Shown: piece by piece, positions 1-10,192 of the stretch | Numbering within the stretch: position 1 is the first letter of the stretch | How the letters are laid out: each line of letters starts with the position of its first letter | Origin: Dipteris shenzhenensis | Lineage: Eukaryota; Polypodiophyta; Polypodiopsida; Gleicheniales | Assembly (NCBI GenBank): GCA_047967505.1 | Contig: CM106539.1 | Length of the DNA stretch: 64,000 nt | Direction: 5' to 3' (one strand) | Program-made: the position numbers and the translations under genes | The notes under the pieces: model-generated | Told to the model about the DNA's origin: nothing | What the model saw: only the letters and a program-made list of their open reading frames with translations | The model's database searches: none

Positions 1-420
1 TCATTGGCATCTGTCTCAACCACAAATGGTTCATTGGGATCCACTACCTCTAAGACAAGAGGTGCTGCTATAGCTACTTTTATTTTTTCCAAAATTCTCT
101 TTCGAGGTTCATCCCATATGAAGGTGCTTCCCTTCCCCTTAAGCTGGTCCATCATCAAAATAGCAATCTTAGCGTAATCTTGGATGAATCTCCTATATAA
201 TCTAGACAAACCTAAGAATATCTGTAATTCTTCTAGTTTTGTAGGATGTGGCCATTCCAATATAGCCCTTACCTTTTCAAGGTCCATAGGAACCCCTTCT
301 TGGAATATTATGTCCCAAGTATTTCACTTCTTTTGCAAAGAATTCACATTTGGATTCTTTAGCAAAGAGTAAATTATCTCTAAGCAGATGCTCGAACACT
401 TTTCGCAAATGTTCCAAATG
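1..420 (-). pseudogene. Gypsy RT C-terminus and start of RNase H (broken)
   Basis: Minus-strand translation in shifting frames gives a stretch reading LEHLRKVFEHLL, then KESKCEFF and KEVKYLGH, the typical thumb/connection of Ty3/gypsy reverse transcriptase. It ends near position 20 with PNEPFVVETDAN, which matches the start of the RNase H domain (normally TDAS). Stops and frameshifts interrupt it. It continues the RT of the neighbouring reading frame and is cut by the window start. Confidence 0.7.
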
Positions 421-1194
421 CTATTTTATGGTTTTCCTATGTATAAGGATATAATCTAAAAATACTACATCAAATTTTCGTAAATATGGCCTTAAGACAC
501 TATTCATAAGTGTCATGAAAGTTGTTGGAGCATTTGTTAATCCAAATGGCATTACTTTAAATTGATAATGACCATACTTAGTACAAAATGATGTCTTAGG
601 GACATCCTCTTCCCTAATTTGTACTTGGTGATATCTTGGCCTTAAATAAATTTCAGTAAAATATTTTGCCACTTGCAATTGATCAAAGAGCTCATCAATG
701 ACAGGCATAGGATACTTATTTTTTATGGTGATTTTATTTAATGCTCGGTAATCTATGCATAAAGGCATAGTACCATCCTTTTTCTTTACTAGTAAAACTG
801 ATTCAGACCAAGGTGAGCTACTTGGTTGAATTTGGCCCTTCCTAAGGTATTTAGTTAATTGTCTTTCAACCTCACATTCCTCCATTTGACTAATCCTATA
901 TGGGGGTTTAAAAACAAGGGTAGATCCAGGAATCAAATCTATTTTATGATTTAATTCTCTCTCAGGGGGTAAACCATCAGGAAAATTAGACAGAAAAACA
1001 TCTTTAAATTCAAACATTAAATCATTAAAAGAAGATTTATACTTTTTAACATTATAAAAAACAATATTACTTCTTTCTAATGTAGAAGACATAAAATCAC
1101 CAATAAAAGTAAGCTCACAGAGATATACCTCACATTGATCTTGGTGTAGTAGTCGTTCCAAGTCCATTGAACAAACAAGAGGAGAGTTAGGCAC
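421..1194 (-). pseudogene. Ty3/gypsy reverse transcriptase, catalytically dead
   Basis: This 257-codon minus-strand frame carries the Ty3/gypsy RT signature. A linker with [11 protein letters not shown] comes first, then [64 protein letters not shown] and the catalytic loop. Two catalytic aspartates are lost. The first box reads [12 protein letters not shown] where D is expected before L, and the YxDD-type box reads VVFLDYILI, with Tyr for the second Asp. In life the enzyme would copy element RNA into cDNA in cytoplasmic particles. It is linked to protease and gag upstream on the same strand. Confidence 0.88.
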
Positions 1195-1269
1195 ATCATG
1201 TTCTCCTTGGATTTGGAAGACTCTACCCTCTTTTTCAAAAATAATGGAGTTATTAAGATAACTCCATTG

Positions 1270-1812
1270 TCAGCTATGCCCAAGACTATACAGCCATTCT
1301 TGACCAAGCACTACGTCTGTTCGATTGAGATGCATGATTTGGAAATTCAAGGTATCCTGATAGATTTGAATATCCACCTCTACACCATGTATCATGGTGT
1401 CCCAAACTTTTTTATCACTGCCCTTTGCCAAAGAGACCACATTTTTATTTGCACTTGGACTCTTAGGCAATTTTAACTTCTTAACTTAATGAGTAGTTTA
1501 AGAAATTATGTGTTGCATTGTCATCGACCATCACTCTTACCCTTTGCCCCTTTATTTTTCCTTGCATCCTCATTAAGTAATGAGGACCAAAGGTGGGCTG
1601 CCACATTGCCGATGATAGACAACACATGTGGGTGCTATCCTCATGATAGACCTCTACCTTAGTGTACTTTTTAGTATCATTAAGCGACAACACCTGCACC
1701 GCATGTACTTGCTTTTGTGGAGGTCTAGCTGGGGCTTTAGCTCTCGCTTCTTTATTTTTAGGGCAGTTCCAAGCAGCATGGTCTTTGCCCAAACATTTGA
1801 AGCAAAGATTTT
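1270..1812 (-). pseudogene. Gypsy gag zinc knuckle plus aspartic protease (broken)
   Basis: On the minus strand a CX2CX4HX4C zinc knuckle (CFKCLGKDHAAWNC, about 1804-1763) is followed by the protease. The protease active-site segment reads MVDDNATHNFLN where retroelement proteases have a D-S/T-G-A triad, so the triad is damaged. After a stop at 1481 the reading resumes in a second frame (1470-1270) and ends with DVVLGQEWLYSLG, the conserved C-terminal protease motif. The knuckle would bind element RNA and the protease would cut the polyprotein. Confidence 0.75.
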
Positions 1813-2042
1813 CCTATTTGGCCCTTCCATAAGCCTCTTTCTTCAAGAGAGGATAATTTTGTGTTTGAGGTTTCTTAGGTGGGGCTTAAGGAACCTCCTT
1901 CTTAAATTGTCCCTTACTTTTCAAATTGGGAAATTTGTTGAACTTAAGAACAAAAGCTGTTTGTCCTAAAGTTCTAACTTTGGGTTTCCTCATTGTATCG
2001 TCATATATTTGGGCCGTGCGCCAACTCCCTTTAGTAAGAAAA

Positions 2043-2457
2043 CCTATCAATATCTTGAGTATGAGATGAATTTAATAATATGATATGAGTAGAAATTAGT
2101 CAAATTAACTTGGTTGTGTTCTACATTAAAAAATCTTCAAATATGTCTTTACACTTTGAAATTTGGGTAACACATGAAAAAGTTACAGGAGATTGGTTTT
2201 CATATTTTAGTGTATTTTTTGTTTTACCCCCCCTCATCCAAAAGACCCCCCCCTTGGGCTTCACATATTATGAAAAATATGTATAAATCTTAAAAACTTG
2301 CATATTTTTGAAGGTATATACCTTATATTTTATGGGAGGGGACATAAAATTCTCATATTTTTCCCTTGCATATTTGAATATTTAAAAGGAAATTCATGCA
2401 TATTCTATATAGACCGTGTCCCCCCATACCCTAAATTTTAGACGAGGGTAAAAACAT
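2043..2457. repeat. Non-coding AT-rich block inside the gypsy gag; possible MITE
   Basis: Gag coding stops at about 2457 and resumes at about 2042, separated by AT-rich DNA with C-runs. Within it GTTTTACCCCCCCTC (from 2219) and GAGGGTAAAAAC (ending 2456) are imperfect inverted repeats and could be the ends of a roughly 238 bp miniature element. No clear target-site duplication was found, so this is a guess. Confidence 0.3.
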
Positions 2458-2458
2458 A

Positions 2459-3062
2459 TTACATATTGAGTTGGCACCCCAAGATTTGGGCATACTTAAT
2501 TGCTTCCTCAAAGGTTTTGGGAGAATTTCTTTTCACCTCAACCTGATAAGTGTCTTTGAGACCTCTCATGAAACCCCTTATCTTCTGGAATTCATCAATT
2601 CCTTTCAGCCTAAGGACTGCCTCCCTATAATTTGCTATATACTGGACTAGAATGTTTTTACCCATAGTGCAATTGTCCCAAGCCTCCCATGCTCTTTCTA
2701 ACTCACTTTTTGGTAAAAACTCTTTTAAGAAGGCTTGTCCAAATTCAGCCCAATACCTAGGAATTCTATCATTTCTCTAAGGCTCATCCACCATACATAG
2801 GCCTTGTTTCCAAGGGAAAGACTTGCTTCCATGACTTGATTTTTGGGAGGGGTATTCTTGAGTCGATGGAAGTCTTGCCATTTTGCAAGAACATATTAAT
2901 CGCATCTTTATTATGCTCCTTTTCTTCCCCTTTGAAAATTGGCAGTTTCAAGTCCTTAATAGCTTTTCCTTTTCTTGCCCTTTCCGTGCTCTCGGTAACC
3001 ATTTCATCCCTTTTTGGAGTTGACATTTTCAAATGCAAGTTTTCCATATTTTTATAAAGCAA
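2459..3062 (-). pseudogene. Ty3/gypsy gag fragment
   Basis: Two minus-strand frames make up this fragment. The first (3062-2784) starts near MSTPKRDEMVTESTE and includes LKLPIFKGEEKEH, the usual entry to a retrotransposon gag domain. The second (2665-2459) reads VQYIANYREAVLRL, FMRGLKDTYQVEV and FEEAIKYAQ, the C-terminal half of the retrotrans_gag fold. A frameshifted gap separates them. The protein would form the particle shell. Downstream on the same strand come the zinc knuckle and protease. Confidence 0.75.
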
Positions 3063-5558
3063 AAGCTTTGTCGAGAGAAAAATATGATTGCCACGTCCCT
3101 AGAATTTGCTCTTGGATTTGTCTTTTGAATTTGAACCTACTCTCGTTGCATGCCAACAAGTTATAATTCTTCAATCCCACTCTCAAACTTCTCGACTTGG
3201 TCTTCAATCCTCGTCTTTAAATTTGGAGAGGCTAAAATGCCTTGGAGTGCCTTGGAGAGAAAGAGGAAAGCGGGGGAAATGGAAAAAGAAAACGCTTATA
3301 CACTTAGAATTTCAGAGGGGTAGAAATGTATATGATGAAGTGGATTTTTTTCTAAATGTTTTAAAACCTTGGCAAAACGTGGCTGCGGCCTCCTTTGCAT
3401 ATTTGTGATTTTTTGCGGGTTGACGAAGGTCGTCAAATATGGTTGCACATTCAACTTCTTTGTTCTTTTACTCTTTATGCTCTTATCTACTCCTGGCAGC
3501 TCTGAGCCTTTCAACCTTATTTACTCAGGTATGCAGCTTCATGAAATCGGTAGTGGACTATTTGAAGATTGGTGCTTGCATGATTGGGTTTCTCTCATCT
3601 CTAATGCACATAGTGCTTGGGTCGTTATAATGGTTGCATGCAATCCAGCAGGGCCGTCCTTTGGTGTAGGTGCTAGGCCTGTTAGATGTGTGCATCCTCA
3701 TGGGAGACTTGGGGTACATGATTGTAATTGGTCCATGCATGTTGGACATTGCATTAGAGCAACAACGGCCATGTGGTATGCCAACAAAGCAAGTGGTAGA
3801 CATGCAGAGTGGTCAGGTGCACAGGTGGCAGATGAGTTAGCAAAGATGGCATGGCATGGGGGCACATGTGCCCCACGAGGTGATGCATGGTGGATGGGCC
3901 AATGGATCGTAAAGCACGAGGTAGATGGCTAACCAACTGTCACAAAGGCCATGAAGACAACGGATCGCATCCAAGAGCTCCTATTGTTGGGGAACTTTAG
4001 TGCAGGACTCGAGGCAGATGCACAGAGAGTACATGGTGGGCGTAGATTGACCCAGGAGCTGACAGCATGGCAAGCGGGATGTGGTCGTGTACAATGTACA
4101 TAAGGGACTGGAGCATGTTGCCCACTCACCCCTTGATGCACGACACATGGCTACATACTAACAATCACTGTGGAAGTCCGATGGAAAGCCAAGGGAGGAC
4201 GTGTGACCATGATCCAACAAGCAAAATATCGGATCAACGGCCCTTGACCATCATCATCGATAAAGGCATGCAACACAGAGGAGAGCAGTTTAGCTAGCGA
4301 AGCTGAGTGAAACATGGAATAGAGACGTCGTGGGCTAGTTGCACTTGAGAATAATTGAGCAAGATGAGATGCCAAGAGATAGAGAAGCACGAAACTTGTG
4401 AACAAGAAGGAACACGGGCCTGTGGGAGTGGCTGATCATGTTGGAGAGGCGACCACATAAGAGCTGTATGTCCAGTGAGGAGACAGGGTGTGTGTGTGGA
4501 GCCAAGAGATTTTGTAACTTGTGGAAGGCTTGGATCTCACATTATTTCTGGACTTCCTTCACTGGTGTTAATCTCTTGCTTCATCCCAAGTCTCTGTGTC
4601 GAAGGAGCGGCTGTTTGCATGGTGTATGCTTTTGAGTGATGAGCCATGGGTTTGTTGTTGTCGACTCATGGATTTGAGGCTTTGTTTGTCTACTAAGTCA
4701 AAGTGTGGTCTTTAGCGAGTCATGTGAGTGGAGAGGGAGGGCGGGGTAAATTCTGTGAGGAAAGCAGTGCCATTGTGTGGGTGATGAAGGTCTGTGTGCA
4801 TTTTTCGTTGAGGATAGCCCAAGGGAGGTAACAGTAAAACTAGCCCATGCACAAGCAAGACACTTAACATGCCTCGAACAACCGGTCCCATGTTTGAGTC
4901 CCATCCAAATCAAAATCTATAGATGGAACCAAGGAATATTCCCAAAGGTCGAGGCTTGACCTAGGGTCTACTCGATGAGCCAACCTTTTGACCGGGATTT
5001 GTTTGACCCTAGCATTGTGTGGTAACATTAAAACAAACCGGTGTGGCTTCTAGGTCAATATGTACATGTAGCCCATTGCATAGATTTCCTGTGTGCATAT
5101 CAGGAGGTTGCGGGCTTGATCATCGTCAGGTGGACTATGCGCAACTGGAATTGCGATGAAATATTTAGGGGTTGATTTTGTGAGGCACCGGTGGTCGAGC
5201 GGCCAATCCTTTTACACCGCATGGAGTCTACATAACCTAAAGGCTAACTCTCGCTATTCTGAGAGGTGGAGAAGAGTAGATAAGGGTTGGTTAGTTTTTA
5301 AGGTCCCATCCTAGGTCGATGGTTGGTATTTAAAGGGAGGATCTAACGGTTGTGTTTAAACCCTTGGATCTAAGGCCCGTAGGGAGATCCCGTTGAGATT
5401 GGATGGCTGTGAGCAGGCTTTGGGACTTAGTTGTTTTCAAAGGTGAGTTTGGGAGAGTCCAAGGGACGAGACATCCCAAAGGATCAGAGCTTCAAAGAGA
5501 GGGGTGACTTCCATGATTGATCTCGTGTAGGATAACACCAAGTTTGAGCCACTAGACT
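3063..5558. other. No gene recognised
   Basis: This is mixed-composition DNA. A 187-codon plus-strand frame at 3369-3932 has no family motif, no domain and overlapping frames on both strands, so it is not treated as a gene. The 5' LTR of the gypsy element might lie here, but no primer-binding site or LTR end was seen. Confidence 0.5.
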
Positions 5559-5770
5559 ATGAGAGAAAAGGAGGAAGAAGTTATTATATATTTAAAAAAA
5601 GTGAAAACTCAAGTGGGAAGGGGGGAAGGGAGGGGAGGAGAGGGGGGGGGGGTGTGGAGGGGGGTAGTGGGGTGGAGGAGGGGGGTGGGGGTGGGTGGAG
5701 GGTGGAGGGGGGTGAAGGGGTGGGGGAGCAGGAAAGGGGGGGTGGAGGGGGTGGATGGTGAAAACTTTAC
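5559..5770. repeat. G-rich low-complexity tract
   Basis: Long runs of GGGG, GGTGG and GGAGG lie on the plus strand, densest at 5610-5760. There are many four-G runs with short spacers, so the plus strand has G-quadruplex potential. The open frame across it is purely compositional (Gly/Val/Trp). Confidence 0.85.
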
Positions 5771-6654
5771 GGATAGAAACCTTGACAAAAATTCAAAGGG
5801 AGGAGGAGATAATTACCTACAATGCTCTCCTAATTCTTTGTCAATGTAACAGGATTGTTGAGGGTGAATATATGGTGGGTGGATGGCTATCATTGCAAGA
5901 AGGGCTTGAAGCAACTCGACGATGAGGATGGGAGTAGGGCGGTGGTTGATGGAGAGGGAGGAGGGTCGCTCAGAATGGGAAAGAGGATGGAGGCCATATG
6001 TGGAAGAAAAAGAATGAGAGGTGGAGTGGGTTTTTATAAGAATGGAGATGGGAGGGGTTTAGGGTTAGGGTTAAACCCTAGAACCTTCCTGTGCCCCATA
6101 ACTTTTCATGGTGGCTAGCTCTGATTGCTCTTCTGTAAAAAGGAGAAACGTTCAAAATTCTAGCTCTACATATTGATGTCCATTAGATGGCTTGGTTTGT
6201 TCTTGAAGTGCCTATGTTTTAATAAACAAATAATTTCTTAAGGTAATAATCTAAGGTTGATGATTTGGGGTTGTTTTTGGCTAGAGTTGGGAATTCTTTT
6301 TTACTCTCCTAGCCCTTGAGTGATATATTTGTGATAGTTCATGGTAGTTTGTTCTTTACACCACATACTTGCATATGTCTACTTGTTACTTCAGATGCTA
6401 GTCTCCGTGACAATGGCACCAAATGTTGGCTCTTTCCCACGACTTTTGCCAAAAGAGCAAGGTGTTCTAAGTATGGAGGGTTCCGAGGTTTTTTGTCACC
6501 TATAGATATATTGATGTCATCATTGTAGTATAAGTGTGGATGAGGACCTTGGGTCGTATTCTAGTGAGAGACGTAGGCTTAAGTATGGGAAGCAAAAGTT
6601 GCACATGCATGTGTGAAAGAAAGTTCATCAACATGGTCATGGTAATGGAAGCTT
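5771..6654. other. No gene recognised; short telomere-like motif
   Basis: No coding signal. At 6058-6081 a stretch reads as two TTAGGG-type units followed by an inverted TAAACCCTAG, a short telomere-like palindrome. It is too short to call an interstitial telomere array. Confidence 0.45.
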
Positions 6655-7000
6655 CTTCCTCCATTGGGGGTTGAAAGTTTTAGAAGAGGGAGGTTCAAGA
6701 TTTAGAAGGGGGTCTAGGGTTCAGAAGGGGGTCCAAGATTTAGAAGGGGTTTCAAGGTTAGAAGCAATTTTAGGGTTAGAAGGAGAATCCAACATAGCAG
6801 AGTACATGGTGGAGAACTCATCTCCCTCATAGGTCGTGGAGGTCAAGGGTTGAAGAACTAGACTAAGAGAGTAAGGGTTGAGGGGAAGCATAGGGGGGGG
6901 AGAGGAAGAAGGGAGGAGGAAAGGGAGAGGAGGAGGTGCAAGGTTAGAGGAGAGGGAGAGGAGGCAAGGTTGGAGGAGAAGGGAGTAAGAGGCAAGGTTA
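6655..7000. repeat. Purine-rich imperfect repeat
   Basis: Repeated short units of the form TTAGAAGGGGGTC and GGTTAGAAG (6670-6790) lead into an A/G-only stretch with GGAGAGGAGG motifs (6890-6990). The long minus-strand frames across it are Leu/Pro/Ser-rich artefacts. Confidence 0.7.
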
Positions 7001-7184
7001 GGACATGCTTTTGGACATGAAGTGCAAGGGAGCATGGACACTTGGAGACAATTGCATGGAACACCAAAGTAGAACTCAACACAATGTCCCAAAGAATATG
7101 GGCTTCATTCCATTATGGGTGATTTATACAAGTTGGAGAGCTTCTCTCTTTGCATGTAGGAATTGTAAGAATTTCTCTCTCTAC

Positions 7185-7467
7185 ATGTAGAGCTTGCATC
7201 TATGATGTACATATAGAAGTTGCATTATGCATGACATTGTAGGACTTGCATGTAGGAGTTGCATATAGGAGTTGCATGTAGAACATGCATGTAGGAGTTG
7301 TTTGTAGAACATGACTTGCATGTAGGAGTTGTATGTAGAAGTTGCATGTAGGACTTGCATGTAGAACATGCATGTAGGATTTGTATGTAGAACATGCATG
7401 TAGGACTTGCATGTAGGATTTGTATGTAGAACATGGATGTAGGAGTTGCATGTAGAACATGCATGTT
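7185..7467. repeat. Minisatellite of about 14-bp units (TTGCATGTAGGAG type)
   Basis: About twenty imperfect head-to-tail copies alternate between TTGCATGTAGGAG-like and AACATGCATGTAG-like versions. Because the unit is not a multiple of three and lacks stops on the minus strand, three overlapping frames rich in HVLHATPTCMFYMQ appear. They are not genes. Confidence 0.9.
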
Positions 7468-10192
7468 GAATTCTTAAGAGGGATTATTCCTAGCCTTATG
7501 CAAGTACAAGCAGAGCTTTTCAGCTACTCTACACACACATTCTGTGCTACTTAAGTCCATGTTGGCATAGAGTCAACATTAGTTCACGAAGCATGAAGAT
7601 CATCCACCAATGGTGCAAGTATACATACATGAACCTATGATTACTAGGAATATCGTAGTTCACAATTATCACTAACCATATAGAACAAGGTCTTGATTGA
7701 CATCCAAAGGAATTAACACCTGTCACCATCCATGGCTAATTTTTAAGGCTCATCTTATGGCCACTTGTCCTCTATGTGGCACCACATGCCTTCACATTGA
7801 GAACCTCGATGTGGCATGGTGCCACATTGAGATTCTCAATGTGGAACGACACCTTACCATGCCATTGGTCCTCTATGTGGCACCATGCCTTTTCATTAGA
7901 GTCAAGATGCTCAACATGCAATTTATTAAGCATTGGTCATGATCATCCCATAAGTTGGGCCAATTAAGCAAAATAAATATGTATTTTTGCCTAGGTATAA
8001 TAGGCATATGTTCTTTGCTATGGTAACTCCTTATGTCTCTTGTTTGTATCATAGTGCGCTACATTTTGGACAAGCTATGGCATGGTCATGTGCATCCAAA
8101 CATTTGGGTAATAATAATGGATGGAGCTATAGTTCATATCCAATTAATGCTACTACACAAGACCTTTCTTTGACTCTTTCTAAGCCTCTCAAACCATGTT
8201 ACCTTTCGGAAGAAATGTAAGAAGAAAATTATGCAAAAATAAAAATAGAAAGTTGGATTAAATATGTCTAAAAAAAGCTTTTGTTACAATACAATAATGT
8301 CTCCTATGAGAAAACACAGGTAACACTTATGTTAGAGCATTAGTAGCTTACGGATTCAATATGAGAAGAATTATAATGAGAAAATATGTGCTAAACCTTC
8401 TATATAATATCTTATTTGCCTCATCACTAAGTTGAGTTTAGACTCATGGGCCATGCTTTTAACTACTCTCCATCTCTAGGAAGATCCTCTTCTTCATATT
8501 TATCCTTGGAGCACTATCAAATATGCATGTATCATGTAAGACAATAAATCATCTAATACATTATCACTCTTTGTACGTACATATTCACATGCTTGGTCTT
8601 CCCTCATTCTACTTCTTCTCTTTGCATGTGCTTCTTTTAGCAATTGTCAATAGTTTTCATTTAGTTATGATTCATGAGGTCAATACTGCAATGTATTATG
8701 TTGCTTTCATTTGATTCACATCAAACACCCTAAAATAGAATAACCACATATTGAAACAAGTTTTTAATCCCACATAAGATGGATGATCATTAAATTACAA
8801 GTATAAACCCTCATGCTGATATCTCCTTAGTGTGTTGCAAATGTGCATGCAATTTAAATCACCCATAGTCTCAATCCAAAATTGTCTACTTATGGCATCC
8901 TTACATCATGCATATTTTCATAATATCTTATGATATAGGCAATCAAAATAATTTATAGGTTTCTTTGCCACATCTTAGATGCTTCATGACATATGAAAAT
9001 CGTTAAATTTAATGTTATAGTATGTTAATTTTTATACATCAATATTCTTTAGTCTAGGTTCCAGATCTACATGAATCAAAGAGGGATGGCTATGCATGGA
9101 GAGCTTGCAGATGTGCGTGACATGCTAAAAAGGGTTATGGATGTGTTCGAGAGAGTTGCCAAAGTCGTCTCTTGCACTTCAATCGCTTGAAAATCATTTT
9201 GGAAATCTTTCCGACACGCTACAATGTTTGAAAAATCCTTAAATCTTGTGGTTGTCTTTAATTATGGACTCACTTATGTATTTTCATTATTATTTTTTCA
9301 ACACTTTCACGGTGAGCTCTCCTCACAGTCACTCCTACATACATATACTCAACCACTCATACATATTCATACACAGGCCACCCATTACCCATGATGTAGA
9401 TAGCATGGTGTTTCCTCCAAATTGCCAATTACCCACGCATTGTAAATAGACTGCGAATAGGGCACCCTACAAAACATGTTAGTCATGTGTCAAAAAAACC
9501 TCATCTCCGTAGAGGTTTGATGTCAAAGTCAAGTGTCTGTTAGGAGCTCGGTGCCTATGGTTGAAGGCATACAGAGTTTGGAAGTCATTAGACAATTAGC
9601 GTAAGTCGAGGTGGATGAGATGAAGCCCTATCGTCTAGGCATGGAAGCCTACAATTGCCCATACTAACTTGCAACACAAGTTAGGCTTTCATTGAGACAC
9701 GAATCCACAAGTGAGGTGAGGGTTTTAGCTCCAAGCTCAAGGATGTCTCACTAATGTATTTACCATGAGTGCCTCGTGATATATTTAAAGCTGGCTTGGA
9801 ACATGAGGTTTTCCTGAATTTCCTGTAATTGTAAATAAACATTTAAAATTCTGCATCGTTTAAATATTGAAAATGCAGGGTAGGCGCGTTCAACGCTTAA
9901 ATGAAGAATTGTGTCATTTAGATAGAAGAGGGAGGGCTGGAGGTGCCTCTCGAACGGGTATATTTTTGTAAAGCAATTGACAATCTCTTCAATACAACAA
10001 GAGAGATTCTTTGGTAAAAGAATTGACAATGCTCACAGTACAGATGATGCCGCTATTATCGGTAGCATTTGGGTGGCACCAAAAAACTTATGTACACGCT
10101 CTGCTAGAATCCAGGTAGATTAAATTAGAGCACAATATGTTTGATGTTTTGTCAGAATCCACTAACATTATGCTGATGTGCGAGTGCGATTG
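7468..10192. other. No gene recognised; includes likely 3' UTR of the JAZ gene
   Basis: AT-rich DNA without coding signal. At 7760-7900 a short block repeats motifs such as CCTCTATGTGGCACCA and its near inverse, giving a local stem-forming region. The last 200-450 bases (about 9750-10192), read on the minus strand, follow directly on the JAZ stop codon and probably hold its 3' UTR. No clear AATAAA was found there. Confidence 0.5.

Larger units (their letters stand above)
1..3062 (-). mobile_element. Decayed Ty3/gypsy retrotransposon, truncated by window edge
   Basis: On the minus strand the order is gag (about 3062-2459), a CCHC zinc knuckle (near 1804-1763), an aspartic protease (1792-1270), reverse transcriptase (1194-421) and the first residues of RNase H (near position 60, reading ETDAN). 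This gag-PR-RT-RH order is that of Ty3/gypsy elements. Integrase and the 3' LTR would lie left of the window. No 5' LTR or primer-binding site could be recognised above 3062. Several frameshifts and stops break the polyprotein, so the copy is dead. A block at 2043-2457 does not code and looks inserted. Confidence 0.85.

Noticed and set aside
3369-3932. 187-codon plus-strand ORF
   Set aside because: No domain or motif, strong overlapping frames on both strands, and composition like the surrounding non-coding DNA.
5189-5215. CCGGTGGTCGAGCGGCC, tRNA D-arm-like text
   Set aside because: No acceptor stem, anticodon arm or TPC arm could be paired around it.
7181-7464. Three overlapping minus-strand ORFs and a CRISPR-like look
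   Set aside because: They are a 14-bp head-to-tail minisatellite without unique spacers; frames are open only because the unit lacks stops.
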